Position numbers and translations under genes: made by a program. 64,000 nucleotides of DNA. Origin: Manis javanica (taxonomy: Eukaryota > Chordata > Mammalia > Pholidota > Manidae). The notes below the pieces were generated by a model. That model searched no databases and had not been told where the DNA came from. It was given only the letters and a program-made list of their open reading frames with translations. The stretch spans positions 89,086,302 through 89,150,301 of the forward strand of contig NC_133164.1 of the NCBI RefSeq assembly GCF_040802235.1, read 5' to 3'. Shown here piece after piece: positions 35,516-47,439 of this stretch. Within the stretch, counting starts at the first letter, position 1. Every line of letters begins with the position of its first letter.

Positions 35516-37299
35516 GTTCTCACACCCAACAAGGAGAATTCCACCTTTCCTGGAAGATTCTGGGCCTCAGTGTGTGGGGTTAGGGGGTGGGAAGAAATGA
35601 GAAGGGCCAAAGTAGGCAGACTTGATTCATGAGGGAAAGAACAGCTTTGATGGAGGAGGAAGGGAAAATCCATTGGAAAAGGAAGAGAAAGGAGGAGAGG
35701 AAAGCCAGGGTAAGCTGAGGCTGAGCTGGAGGAAAATCTGGAACAATGCAGAGGAAAGGAGGAGAGAGATTCATGAGGCAGCTGTAGACACATGAACTGC
35801 ATTTAGAGATAGTCAGGGGACTTTGTTGGGATTATTAAGTCACCTTTTAGCATTTTAGAGATAATTCAGTGAAATAAGCAAATAGTTTTATCAAACAGGT
35901 TGTTGAAAGCCATTTCCTTCATTGGCTTGTCTAAAAGCAAAATAAGCACAGAAAACACCAGAAGCCTGTTAAGTAACTGTCCCCTCCTTTGTGCCACTCC
36001 TATGTCCAGCTTTAACCTCCAGCAGGTCAAGGACTCTGACACATCACTGTAGCCCGGCTCCTCACAGGTGTGGCTGCTGGCCCAAGGAAGATGCCAGTCA
36101 GATGTGTCATTGAGTTTATTGATTTCTGAGGCGTTTCCAGTTCTAAGCCTGAAGAAGGTCGAGAGAGAATTACAGCTTCCACTGACTTCACTGCTGTGTG
36201 TCATGGGTTCCATGAAGTGTGATGTGGAGCTGACCACTCTCAGGGAACCTCTGAGATGAGCCACAAACTTCCTAGGGGGCATCTGTCTGGAGTTCACTTA
36301 TGTCAGTCCAAGTTTCCTGTATCCAAAAGAAACCTCATAAAAAGTCATCTAAACCAGTCATACATTATAAGACATTTCCTAATCTTTTGACACTAGCAAT
36401 AATGAAATGGGGAAAAAATACCTTTGATTATATCTATAGGCAGGTAGTAGTCTGCACCGTGAACTGACAGGTTTTAATATTTGCTGCAAGCATCTGAACA
36501 CACATTTTTAAAGAACTTCTTCCCTTTTCCTGTCCCATAGTATTCCCTTGTTTTAGCAGTCCCCAAAATGAAATGGGGTAGTTTTATATAGGAATGATAT
36601 ATAGAAATAGAATCAGAGGAATTCATAAAGGCTGAACCAGTTTTAGAGACCATTCTCCTCTGATTTCTTTGTGTAATTTTTGTTTATCCTCATAAGACTG
36701 AGAACTAAGCAAAGGAGAAAGTAAACTTGGTCTCCCTCTTACCATCCAACTCCTCACGCCCATCTCAGTTTCACTTTGCTGCACAATGTTGTAGTTCACT
36801 GTGCACAGAACAATTTATTTCTGTGGAGACTGGGGGGGAATAAAGCAGTACAGCGAAATCACTTGCCCGTGAAACCGAAATGCTCCTGATGGGGTTGGTG
36901 CCGGGTTCAGATGACAGAAGCCCTCCGCTCACAGATCTGTCTGCGCGATGTAGACAGGACAGGAAATCTGCCACACGTTTGCTGACTCTAGGGCACGCAA
37001 AGCACCTAATCCCACAGTCTTAAAGATTTACTGCAGGATGAGTCGCAAGTCCAAACATTGAGCCACGTTCCTCCTACCCCAACGAGCTGTCCTCAGAAGT
37101 TGCAACGCGTACTATGGGGCCTAGAGGGGCTTTCAAAACAAATAGCCAGAGCGGGTGTTCCCATCCCTAGATTCAGGGCAGCTTCCACACCACTTAAAAG
37201 AAATAATGGTATTTTTTTCCTGAACAGAAAAGAATGTTAGTGCAGAAAGTTTAAAAACACAAAAAAGAGATAAGAAAAATGAGATCATAGAATCCTGAA
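35516..37299. other. Unassigned stretch
   Basis: A purine-rich tract occurs at 35590-35770. The stretch around 35880-35945 resembles one at 31800-31860 (both have a gttgaaa core followed by cttgtc), perhaps an unnamed old repeat. No coding gene recognised. Confidence 0.35.
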
Positions 37300-38045
37300 A
37301 TTTAGTATGTAAATGAAACATTATTTCGTATCAGCACTTGATATACTTGATATATATATGACTATATAACATTGTCTTACAGGGTGGTGCTGTAGTTTAC
37401 TTAACCAATTAAAATTAATCCCAATTGCTGGACATGAACCCCAATTTGCTGCTATTAAAATCAATACTTTGTGAGGTGTCTTTGTGTACAGATCTTGGCA
37501 AACCTCAGCAATAAATTCCTTGGCATAAACTTGGGTATGTTGACATGCCGGGTCACAGAGCATGCCCATTTTAAAGGTTTTTGACAGGCAACTTTTAACA
37601 TCAATTTCCACTCTTTCTAGTCTTGCCAACATATCAAAATATCTTAATAAAAATATTTTGCCGATTTGATAAAGAAAAATGTTATCTCAGTGTGGTTTTA
37701 CTATGAGTTTCTATGATTGCTTAAGAGGCTGAAGGATTATTTCATCTATTAACCACTTACATTTTTCTTTTGTTTTGACTTTTTAGACCCTCTCTGTAAC
37801 TTTTTTGGAATATTTGCCTTTTTCTCACTAATATAGAAGACCTCTTCAAATATTTAGGATAGTAACCTTTCGTTAATATAGTGGTGAATTTTTCCTGGTT
37901 GCCATTTACCTTACTTGTATGTATGATTTTTTTTTTTGGATGTACTGAAGTGTTTCATTTCTATGCAGTAGAAACAATCAATCTTCTCCTTTATGTTTTC
38001 TGATTTTGGCTATATTGGCTTAGAGAAGCTTTCTCAGAGTCCCAC
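37300..38045 (-). mobile_element. Old L1M 3' half fragment
   Basis: Antisense L1 look throughout: gctggacatgaaccccaatt, ataaattccttggcataaac, accctctctgtaactttttt, aacctttcgttaatatagtg and ttggctatattggcttagag. No open frame of note. Confidence 0.6.
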
Positions 38046-38189
38046 AGACTTTTGTCAATAAATCATAATCACAATACTGCCTTGTCATAGCTCTTCTACT
38101 GTTGTACAAAGTGTAAATAGTGAAGAAGGGCTGAACCAGCTCTTAACGTCCTTTCCCCTGCAGTGTGCTTAGTAGATTGTAGCTATTCA

Positions 38190-38620
38190 CTAAAAACATC
38201 TTTCAACTGAGCACCTACTATATTCCAGGATCACTAAATATAGATGAATATATATCAGCATAAATAAAGACACTGGCACACAACTGCTTCATGAATTCCA
38301 CCAGCACATACTGAATAATTAACATGCAAAATGCAGAGACCAGGGTGGAAAAGGAATAGTGGTGAATCAAAAAAAAAGTCCCTGCCGCTTGAGAAATTCA
38401 TAGTTTAATACACTCTTGAGGAATCAAAGAGAGGTAAGATTTAAAAGTCACAGGTGAATACCTGTAATACAAGGCAGAAAGTATAATACCTCTCAGTGCT
38501 CACAGGATGGGGACCAGGGAGGGGCTGCAGAGAAAGTGGCATCTGAAGTGAGCCTGACAGGTTACGAATGAAGGAGAGAACATTCTCTTCCTCCTGGCCT
38601 CAAAGAAAAGAGGAAGCAGG
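38190..38620. repeat. Ancient interspersed repeat, left part
   Basis: gagcacctactatattccag, agtccctgccgcttgagaaa and ggcatctgaagtgagcctga resemble a common old mammalian repeat whose family name I cannot fix. The matching continuation lies at 39270-39690, so the MLT1 LTR between them probably inserted into it. Confidence 0.5.
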
Positions 38621-38789
38621 CACAGTCACCCCAATTTCTCCCTGTAGTCCCTTAAAATAATAGGTTACCAGCCAAATATGCTTGTAGTCAACCCACAATA
38701 TGCCCCACGGAGGGCCTCAGTGAGGGTCTGAGGGGAAAGAGTTGAGTTAGCATTTCTTTACAATGCCTTTTGCATTTTCATTTTGCTTG

Positions 38790-39250
38790 TGGTATTTTTT
38801 TGGCATCCAGGCCTCTTCCTTCCGTAGTTCAGTCTTCTTGGATCTTGTGGTGGTTGTATTTTCCAAAGATGGCTGCACCGGTATGATTCCATTTCATATG
38901 CTCTTCAGGGAATGTAACTGTGACAGAATAATTAAGAGTTGGAGTCCATATTCCCTGCCTTTGAAACTGCGTGGACCTCTGTAACTGCCTCAACCAACAG
39001 AATGTGAAAAAAACAAAAAGTGCTGCGGCTTGACATCCAAGGCTAAGTCCTAAAAGGCCCTCCTGGCTGGCTCCCCTTCTCTCTCACGGGACATGTGCTC
39101 TCTGAATGCACCACCGTATTGTGAGGAAGTCCAGGCCGCCTAGAGAGGCTGCAGAGGCTCCTCTCCCCAATGGCCCCAGCCAGGTTCTCCGTCAACAGCC
39201 GGACAAGGAGGAGTTGAAGCTCCTGATGTGATTTCCATCTGGAGATATAA
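38790..39250 (+). repeat. MLT1-type MaLR LTR remnant
   Basis: tgcctcaaccaacagaatgt, gctaagtcctaaaaggccct, ccttctctctcacgggacat and attgtgaggaagtccaggcc follow the MLT1 sense order. The 3' end is missing. Confidence 0.6.
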
Positions 39251-39259
39251 TTGTGGCTT

Positions 39260-39690
39260 CTGGAGACTTGATCGGGAGGAGGGGGACTACTGATCAGGTG
39301 TGGAAGCAGAGGGAACAGATTGGAGGCTACAGCAATAATCCAGGACAGAGGTTATACCTGCAGAGTAAGGGAGAAGTAGTCCTATCTGGGACACGTTTTG
39401 AGGGTAGAGTTGTTGGGATTTGCTGATGGATTGGATAGGAGTTTGGGGAGGGAAAGAGAGGAGTCACTGATGATGTCTGGATTTTGAGTCTGAGCAATTG
39501 GGGTAAGTGATGGTGTCATTTACTAAGACAAGGACACATGAGGCAAGAGCAGCTTTGCAAGGCAGAGTAGGTCAGTAGTTTGATCTGGGGCATGTTAGAC
39601 ATCCAAGTGAAAATACTCAGTCACAGTAGGATATATGAGTCTTGAGCTCAGAGAGGCCTAACTAAGCTGGAGATAGAAACTTGGGAATCG
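39260..39690. repeat. Ancient interspersed repeat, right part
   Basis: caataatccaggacagaggt, ggatttgctgatggattgga, gaggagtcactgatgatgtc and gttagacatccaagtgaaaa belong to the same old repeat type as 38190-38620. Family name not fixed. Confidence 0.5.
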
Positions 39691-40190
39691 TTCCAGATAC
39701 TATTGCTGTGTAAGACATGACCCCCAAACTTAGCTTAAAATAGCTATTTCATTTGCCCACCAATCTGTGGGTTAGGAATTCAGGGCGGGGCACAGCAGGA
39801 GTGTTTAGTCTGCACTCCACAATTTCTGGGGCCTCACCTTGGAAGACTCAAGGGCCGGAAGCAGCATGGGGCCTCAGCAGATGTCGTCTACTGGAATACT
39901 TACAGTGGCTGCTCTGTGCGACTCAGGCTTCCTTACAGCATAGCAGCTGTGGTGCAGCTGGACTACTTACCTGGCAGCTCAGGGCTCCAAAAGTGAGTGT
40001 ACCAAGAAACAAGGCAGAAGCAACATCATCTTCCCTAACTTACCTTGGAAATCATGCAGCATCATTTCCACGAAGTCCTATGGGCTATAAGGGACTCACA
40101 GCCTGCCTAGATTCAAGGTGGGTGGGGAGGGTGGTGGCCATAGACCCCTTCTGTGGGGAAGGGTTTGGCCCAGTTGTCAAACCCATCCTT
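39690..40190 (-). repeat. MLT1-type MaLR LTR remnant, antisense
   Basis: tactattgctgtgtaagaca, accaatctgtgggttaggaa, gaagactcaagggccggaag and ccttggaaatcatgcagcat are the antisense MLT1 order. The 157-codon frame over it is incidental. Confidence 0.65.
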
Positions 40191-41574
40191 TCAGAATACT
40201 ATTTTTGCCCAGTCTTCAAGAGCTAAAGAATCCTCCAGCTTACTGAGCTCCAAAGAAAACTAAACATCCAAACAATAGCATCTGGATTTAGATTTAACTT
40301 GACTTCAGTTTTCTCAAAGAGCTGGTGAATGTTTTCTTACATTTTGTAGACTTTCCTAAGCCAAGAGAGTCCAAAGGTAACAATGTTTTCACCTCCAGCA
40401 AGCTAAACTGCCAAAAGTTCCCGAAATGGCAGGTCCCAGGTGACAATATAAAATAATTAAGTACCTCTTCACAAAGACTCTACAGTAGTTAAACACTCCA
40501 TGTGTTAGCGTTGGAAGTTCTATTATACAGCCATCTTGTCGAAATAGGCTCTGATCTCTGCAGAGCTATAAAGAACCAGGCACGTGCTGTTCCCTTAATG
40601 CTGTTTTTGTTCATGTAAATTATGCCTTATTACACCCAGTAATACTTAACTAGTAAGTTAAAAACAACTCCATAACAATTTGGACCACTCCAGGCGCCCC
40701 TCACGGTTTTGTGGTTTCATGCAATTCGTATATTGTATACACGAAGACTTGCCTGGCAATAGGTAGCAAGAAATGAGTAATTAGAAACACTTCCCAAAGA
40801 AATTAGGTGACAAGCGGAGGTTTGAGGATTTCCGAGGGAGCCTGGAGCTGCAGATATTCATTATAGGTGCTGGGGAGGCACAGCTGCTCTGCTGAAAACC
40901 GTGTCTAATTGCCATGTGGCTGGATGCAGGGGCGGAGGACAGCCCAGCGCCACCCAGAGCCAGAAATGGTATCCATGGCAACACTACACTCCATTTTTAA
41001 ACTTCTCATTGCATAAAAAGAAATTGCTTAGGTTTTTATCTTTCTCTTTTTCTTCCTACCAATTTCAGAATTTGAACCAGCAGTAAATACCCTCGGTCTA
41101 ATATTTCATCGTGCTAATGACCAGCTGGGTTAAGTGCCTTTGGCTTTACCTCCAGCGTTAGCAACTCCAGCCAGTCATTAATTACTGTTCCAGGAAGCAT
41201 TTTCCGATCAAATTATTGTTTAATCAAAGCAACAGAAAATGAACTCTTATTGCTGTCAGTAACAATTATCGACTCCCTATGAGTCTACACGGGGATGGTG
41301 AACTTTTTATAATGTAAGAAGTGTTCCCCTAGGAAGGGCTTTCTCTAGACACAGCAAAGTGGATCCCAGTACTCTTGGGGACTGTTTCCTGTGGGGAGGA
41401 TGTTGACCCACAGGCAGGAAGACCCAGGCAGGGTACACCTGCACCGCCCTGGATCTCCAGTCATTCTTGTCAGTGTCCCTCTAACCTTGCTGTTAAGCCA
41501 AATGCCCTAAATGCTTCTGTGGGAATGTCTGAGGGGAAAAGACTGCTTCCATGAGCTTCGCATGCATGATAATA
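40191..41574. other. Unassigned stretch, possibly part-conserved
   Basis: No repeat recognised. About 41095-41290 is complex sequence with homeodomain-like cores (cattaattactg, caaattattgtttaatc) and might be a conserved non-coding element. Guess only. Confidence 0.3.
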
Positions 41575-41795
41575 ACCACATATCCTGAGTTCCTAAGGTG
41601 CCAGGCAGGCACTGTGCCCCATGGTTAATACACATAATCTCAAGGGGACTCTGTAATAGTCCTCGTAAAGAGTCCCCTTTCACAGATGGGGAAACTGAGG
41701 CTCAGAGAGGTTAACTTGACCAAGATCCATCATATTCTGGTAAAAAGCTGAGCCAGAATTTGATTAATAGTCTTTCCATTAGAGCCTTAGCTTTT
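41575..41795 (-). repeat. MIR SINE
   Basis: Antisense MIR: ccaggcaggcactgtgcccc, ttcacagatggggaaactga, ggctcagagaggttaacttg and gagccagaatttgattaata. Confidence 0.9.
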
Positions 41796-41799
41796 AATT

Positions 41800-42280
41800 T
41801 ATTTTCTAAGTTTTATTTGTCTTGAAATACACATAACTTAAAATCTACCAGCTTAACCATTTTAAAGCATACAGTGGTATTAAGTCCAGTCACACTGTTG
41901 TGCAAACATCACCACCACCCATCTCCAGAGCATTTTTCATCTTCCTAAATGGATACTCTGTATCCGTTTAACAACAGATCCTCCTCCCCCCACAAACCCT
42001 GGCTGCCACCATTCCACCTCCTGTCTCTGAACCTGGTTACTCTAGGGGATGGAATCATGTACAGTTTTTGTTCCTTTGTAACTGGCTTATCTCATTTAGC
42101 ATTTTGTCCTTAAGGTTCATCCATTTTGTAGCACATGTCAGGGGTTTCCTTTCTAAAGATGAATAATATTCCATGGTATGTATGTACCACGTCTCTTTTG
42201 ATCATTTACCCACGGACAGATATTTGGGTTGCGTCTACCTTTTGGCTATTGTGAATAATGTGCTGTGTTCAACATTTACC
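41800..42280 (-). mobile_element. Old L1M 3' fragment
   Basis: Antisense L1 order: acataacttaaaatctacca, ctggctgccaccattccacc, ggcttatctcatttagcatt, gatgaataatattccatggt and tttggctattgtgaataatg. Confidence 0.8.
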
Positions 42281-42412
42281 CACTGAGATACACTGAGACT
42301 TGGAGGAGTGACTCTCAGAGGAGGGCACCCAGCCCACGTGCTGCCTGACAGCCCTAACCTCGGCCAAGCACACGTGGCCCATCACCCTGTGAGAAGGCGC
42401 CACCTTTACTGG

Positions 42413-43058
42413 TGAGACAGAGATGATGGGCTTAGACAGAGCAGGGCAAGGGCCTTGAGAAAAAACAAAGCAAGAAAATCCATTGCGGGATTTGCTTTGG
42501 CCTGCTGGGGGGCCCAGCTTATTTTTCTGACTTTACCCAGGTGCAGCTTTTCCTACTCCAGCCCTAATCAAGTGATTTGCAACCTGGGAAATTTAGCAAG
42601 CAAGCCCAAAACAATGTAGTAAAAACAGGAAGGATTCCATCTTGAAGATTTTAAAACCCAATTAGTTAAAAAGTAAATTTCTTAATATACTCTTTAACAA
42701 ACAAGACAATAACTGGGTCCACCTTGGGAGCAAAGCAGGCAGTCTTGATTGATATGCTCCCAGACCAGCAAGCTGCTATCCTGGGAGGAAATCAGAGCAG
42801 TAAATTTCTTGTAAATAACCTGGAAGACTAATAAGAAACTTAATGTCTCTTCAAAAGGTCTGCATCCTTAGCACTTTGTCTCTCAACCGCTTATAAATAC
42901 CCCAGACAAAGCACCACCCCAGGCTCTCTTGTCCCTCATGGCCTGAGACAGGAGCTCTTTCCTCTTACTTTATCTCTAAACAAAGGCCTCTCACTTGTCC
43001 TACTTTGAGTGTTTGGGAAGTTCATTCCTGGACTCTCTGAACAAGAACCCCAGAGTCA
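42413..43058 (+). repeat. Solo ERV1-type LTR (Y2)
   Basis: TGAGACAGAG start and AGTCA end, flanked by CTGG (42409-42412 and 43059-43062). Collinear with Y1 throughout. TATA box tataaat at 42892-42898. No internal retroviral sequence. Confidence 0.85.
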
Positions 43059-43369
43059 CTGGCAGGGGAGAGAGGTGGCCTGAGGCCAAACCCTCTTGCA
43101 GGTTGGCCAATTGGAACTCCTCAGCTCCACACTGGCACACCTGAGGAATGCAGGTGTGCAGTTGGATTCCCGTCTGTTTCCCTGAGTCATAGTTCTGGCT
43201 CAAATCCAGACTCAGTCCAGACCTGCCTGTGGGGGTACCCAGCTGGACTGCAGTCTGCCTGGGGTCTGTGCTGGCTCACCCGCCCACCCCTGCCAGCTTC
43301 ATCCACCTGGTGGTCCCAGCCAGGCTGAGAATGAGCAGTGTTCTCCTCCAGGGAGCATCTCCAAAGGGG
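43059..43369. other. Unassigned GC-rich stretch
   Basis: Nothing recognised. Overlapping frames on both strands (up to 127 codons, continuing to 43570 on minus) carry no domain. Confidence 0.3.
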
Positions 43370-43530
43370 CTTCGTGGAAATGTGCGGGGCATTTCTGGTT
43401 GTTCTAATGCCTGGTTGGGGGCTGCTATGAGTAACATGTGGGGCGGGGGGCCTGAGGCGCCCTGCCTTCTCTGTGGGACAGTTGCCACAACAAAGAATTG
43501 CCCTGCATCCTGAATCACTTTCAAACATCT
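43370..43530. mobile_element. MER20-like hAT transposon copy
   Basis: ggcatttctggttgttctaa, ctggttgggggctgctatga and gacagttgccacaacaaaga follow the common hAT-Charlie/MER20-type order (tttttggttgtcacaact, ggggggtgctact, ccccacaacaaagaatt). Confidence 0.55.
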
Positions 43531-44586
43531 TATTAAAATGAATCTTGTAAGCAAAAAGCCTCACGATCATTATCTGAGTCTAAAAGCTAATTAGGTTTTA
43601 CAAATGGGCACAGAGTAATTTTGCACAGTCTTAATACGCACCAGATTTTCCAGGAATGCAACTATTGAGTAAAAGACTTTAAATATTTGGAACTTTACCT
43701 AGGGGTGTTCCGCATTTGGAAAATCACGACAATGTCACTGCTAGTATCTGAGTTGCAAAAATCTTTATGCAACACATCAGTTCCATTTGAATTGCCACAT
43801 TCAGGAGAGCCCACATTTGGAGGCAGGAATCCAACACATTTCTTAGGTCTTCTGGTGTAGTCCTTCCGAAGCACTTACATATTGAAATGTACACTACAGT
43901 ATTATAAATTCATTATTCTTTTCTTTATTTTACACTCAGGGCATTATTACTTTTATTTTGAAATGTTCTGTGTGTTGATTGATTATATTAGACCACAACT
44001 CATCCACATGTTGCAGATTTCAAAATGGTAGTTTGGATACACTGTATTATATAACCCCTCAGCAGGGTCTGGAACAGCATTCTATAATCAAGCATACTAA
44101 TATTTCTACTAGAGCAAAACATAGACACAGAGTGACATGAATAAAGTCGATATGTAACTTCAGATCAGCTCAGAGCAGATTTTGCTGACAAAATTAAAAA
44201 ACAAACAAACTTTGGAGTGTCAAAGCTTTTTGGATTCTGGATAAGGGTTTGTGGGCTTCCATTCCCTATGACGCTCATGTGGTGATAATGAAGGGGGCAT
44301 TTTAAGAAGGGGGTACTGGACCTGATAGGCTGAGAACATGACTTCATGCACCGCTTCAAGCCAAAATCAGTCTTGGGTAAGTGGGCCTCTACCCTAAGCC
44401 TGAGGTTCTCCCTTCCTGAAGTTTCCTCTGGGCTCCCATGAACGTGAGTGACCTGGGCGTTCTATTTCCTGTCTTTCAGCTCTGGACCTTCACAAATTAC
44501 CTTTGTCAGATGACCACTATCCCATGCAATGCCCCCGAGGTAACTGGCCACAGCTGATCACTGCCCCAAGCAGGCAGATAGGAGCT
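43531..44586. other. Unassigned flank left of nested proviruses
   Basis: Unique-looking sequence. It holds an exon-like 60-nt segment (44480-44539) listed under findings. No repeat family recognised. Confidence 0.35.
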
Positions 44587-44591
44587 CTGAG
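44587..44591. other. Target-site duplication of provirus A, left copy
   Basis: CTGAG, repeated exactly at 55486-55490 just after the 3' LTR. Confidence 0.9.
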
Positions 44592-44901
44592 TGTAAGGTT
44601 GAAGGCACTGGGGGGAGGGGTGAGCACATCGGACACTAATGACGTGCCAAAGTCCCCAGCTGCTGCCCCCTCCCAACCTGAAAGACGTGTCTTAGGCTAG
44701 CCAATCCTCGCGCCGCTGTAAATCTAAGCTCTGCCTCCCCCTACCTTATTTAAAAACTCGCTGCCTGCCCTGCTGAGTGTGACTTCCCCAGCCTGTGATA
44801 GCCAGACAGGGGAATATCACCCAGGAAATGCGCTCAAATAGAATGCCTGGCCCTTAGTTGCCTCTCTTCGCCTGCTTATTTTGGCTAGAATTTATCTTAC
44901 A
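44592..44901 (+). repeat. Provirus A 5' LTR
   Basis: TGTAAGGTTGA to TATCTTACA, with matching inverted ends. It contains tatttaaaaac (TATA-like). The polyadenylation signal is AATAGA in this copy and AATAAA in the 3' copy. Confidence 0.95.
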
Positions 44902-44903
44902 TT

Positions 44904-44921
44904 TGGTGCCAAAATCCCGGG
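44904..44921 (+). other. Provirus A primer-binding site
   Basis: TGGTGCCAAAATCCCGGG, two bases after the LTR. It resembles the HERV-9-type (arginine) site and that of provirus B. The tRNA identity was not verified. Confidence 0.75.
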
Positions 44922-45229
44922 AAGGTGCATGAGCGCGGGGCCCTGACTGGCCATCGGCGGCCCCACCCCCTCTTTGCCCGACCTGGGACCTCAGCCTGCT
45001 CTCTGCTGCATGAACTATTTTCCGGTGAGTCCCTCAGTTTCCCCCAGTCTGTTTCCCTTCCTAACTCCATTTCACCTGGTCCATCCAAAATCGTATATAC
45101 ACCCAGGTTTGGGCATCCAGCCCATCCCAGGCAGGCATCCAGGATACCCGCCCCTGGCCCTGTGGTGTGGGAGACGTCCCTCACCCAGGCTCCCAGGCCG
45201 TCTCCCCTGACTTGGTGCGCTTGGGATGC

Positions 45230-45935
45230 TGGGCGCTCCTCTCAGCGGGATTAGTTGGGAAGTGGCGCAGACATTGGGAACCAGCCCTCAAAAGTGGAGG
45301 CTCAGACCCTGTTACAGTGTCTCATTTCTAATTTGGCTACTCTATGTTTGTACTGGGAAGTTTACAAACGGAAGCTAGTCTTTCTTTGCTCTGAGTCTGG
45401 GCCTCAGTATCCTATGGACAATCAACTCACTGGCCCCCTGAGAGAACTTTTGATTTTGGCCTCCTCACCGACTTAACTAATTACTGCCACTGAAGCAGAG
45501 AGTGGGGTGAAATCCCATATGTGCAGGCTTTTTGGACTTTGCGCTCCTGTCCAGACCTTTATATTACCTGTTCAATGACTCAGGTTCTCCTAGCCCGAAC
45601 TCCAGTTAAAGACTGTCAGCCTCTTACTCTGCTCAGTCCTTCTTCCTTTTCAGATCCACCAGAAAACCTCAGTTGCCGCCTCCCTCAGCTCACAATCCCC
45701 TTCCCCTCTCTCCACCACCATCTTTAAGTCCTTTGTCTTCACACGTGTCGCTCATATTAAAGTCCTACATTCTCAACCATGCTGTGGTCCTGCTCTCCTC
45801 TTCCAGTGGCTGCACCACCCCCTCCCCCTCTCCTTCTGCCTTCACCGCCCTCTTCCCCCACCAGAACACACTCCTCCTGCCCTCTGGTTCCAGAAGCCAT
45901 GGACAAGAAGCTGAAGAGAAAGAAAGCAATTAGGT
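45230..45935 (+). pseudogene. Provirus A gag remnant (matrix and proline-rich region)
   Basis: Frames at 45255-45476 and 45521-45727 carry gammaretrovirus-type matrix motifs: CLISNLATL, KLVFLCSESGPQYPMDNQ, then in the next frame IPYVQAFWTLRSCPDLY. Two frames and several stops are needed, so there is no functional gag. A Pro/Ser-rich stretch at 45640-45900 would correspond to the region between matrix and capsid. No capsid major-homology region or zinc knuckle follows. Matrix normally targets Gag to the membrane. Confidence 0.65.
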
Positions 45936-46917
45936 ATCAGTGACTCAAGTCTTTATATCGGTTTGTCTGTCTGTGTATATGTTTTTGTGTAAGAAGTGTT
46001 GCTGACTGTAGTCGTTGTGTCTCACTTTGTGTATTTGTGTGTCTAGGTGTGTAGATGAAAAATAAAAATATTTTCCTACCTCTGGATGGTATTAATAAAA
46101 ATTGATTTAAAAACAAGCACTTGTGAAAATTGGGCATTCTAAAACTTCCAGAAAATCTAATAAAAAATGTTAAGCATTAATGCTAATATAAGTTTGGCTG
46201 AAGTGAGCATGTCCTTGTGGTTATCAGCTGCCTAAGTTTACCTAAAGTCATTTAAGTTGATGTTACCTGCTAAATCTTTTAAGAAAAAAATGCTTAAAGG
46301 CTTAGCTTTGTCTAATATTCAGTAAAGGTCTCTTAAGTAATCTAGCATAGTTGTTATGAATGAGTGAACTAAATAAGTGTGGCAAGTGAACACCTTTTTA
46401 ATTGTGTGTTACAGTGTGTATACCTACCTACAGCCTGAGAATCTTTGTGGTAACCTAAAACCTTAAAGTTTTGCTAAGAAGATATACTTTGTGTTTAGTG
46501 AAGATTGTGCTGTAAAGCTCATAGTTACAAAAATTATAAAATGTTCATAAATTTGTCTATCTAAAGAATGCTCATGTAACAGTTTACAATAGCCTGCTTC
46601 TCAGTGTTCACTAAAAATTAAAGTACCTAATAATTTTAAGTTCTAATTAAAACTACTTAAAGTAATAAGGAAAACATTTCTGCATCCTAAAGAATGTGTT
46701 CTTTTGATAAAAGAAAGTAACTTTGTTCTAAAGTACAGCTGTTTTTACAGAGAGAACTCTAAATGAAAAAGAGGGGTATAGAAAGTTTGTAGAAGAATTT
46801 AATATGGTCATGCTATATAAAATTAAAGCAAATGAGTCTTGGTATCAAATACACAGCAAAATTAGAATTTTGTTTTCAATTAAAAAAGACAGTTTTCTTA
46901 ACTATTAGTCTGCTCTT
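45936..46917 (+). other. Provirus A AT-rich non-coding interior, left part
   Basis: TG-rich at 45955-46055, then AT-rich with no frame over about 70 codons. It continues at 53234 beyond provirus B. It sits where capsid, pol and env should be. Confidence 0.7.
46913..46917. other. Target-site duplication of provirus B, left copy
   Basis: CTCTT, repeated exactly at 53229-53233. Confidence 0.9.
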
Positions 46918-47165
46918 TGAAGGGCCCCCACCCATAAGATGGCGAACTTCTGGCTTCTCTTCCGGGTCCTCGGTTCCCGACGGCGCCACCTGAAGCCCAA
47001 TCACCTCTCGCCCCCCTCCCAATCCCAGCACCTAGCCAATAGCCACCAGCCCCGTAGAAGTAACACCACAATCACCCCATGCCCCTTCCTATATAACCCA
47101 GCACGTTTCCCTAATAAAGCGGAATTCTCCGGTGAATTGCTGCTGTGTGTCACTCCTTCCTTTCA
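46918..47165 (+). promoter_or_regulatory. Provirus B 5' LTR
   Basis: TGAAGGGCC to CTTTCA, only 248 bp. It contains AAGATGGCG (YY1-type site, 46936-46944), TATATAA (47090-47096) and AATAAA (47113-47118). A 145-codon frame starting inside it is incidental. Confidence 0.95.
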
Positions 47166-47166
47166 T

Positions 47167-47184
47167 TGGTGCCGAAACCCGGGA
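47167..47184 (+). other. Provirus B primer-binding site
   Basis: TGGTGCCGAAACCCGGGA one base after the LTR. It resembles the arginine-type site reported for HERV-9; the tRNA was not verified. Confidence 0.8.
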
Positions 47185-47439
47185 GACAGGACACCCCAAC
47201 TGGGCCCCGTCTTCCCCCGACACCAGCAGCAGCTTGCCCTCGTCCTCTTTTTCCGGCGCTGGCTCCTGACACTCACCACTCCTCTTTGGCCTTTGGGTAA
47301 GTTTTCCCCCGGAGTGGGCTGCTCTTCCGCGAGCTATCGCAGTGCCATTGACCGTGATCATCCGGCAAGGCCCTGATGCTTGGGGACGAGGAGGGAACTC
47401 TCCCCGCCTCAGGCCTTCACGGCTGCAGCAGACCCTCAG
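47185..47439 (+). other. Provirus B leader with splice-donor candidate; gag missing
   Basis: A GGGTAAGTT donor-like site lies near 47295. The remaining sequence runs into the protease within about 140 bp, leaving no room for a gag gene (normally about 1.5 kb). No matrix, capsid or zinc-knuckle motif is visible. Confidence 0.7.

Noticed and set aside
39753..40226. 157-codon plus frame
   Set aside because: Falls on an antisense MLT1 LTR remnant and matches repeat sequence, not a gene.
46939..47376. 145-codon frame starting in provirus B 5' LTR
   Set aside because: Begins inside the LTR and crosses the primer site; it has no gag-like motif. The 3' LTR offers no comparable frame.
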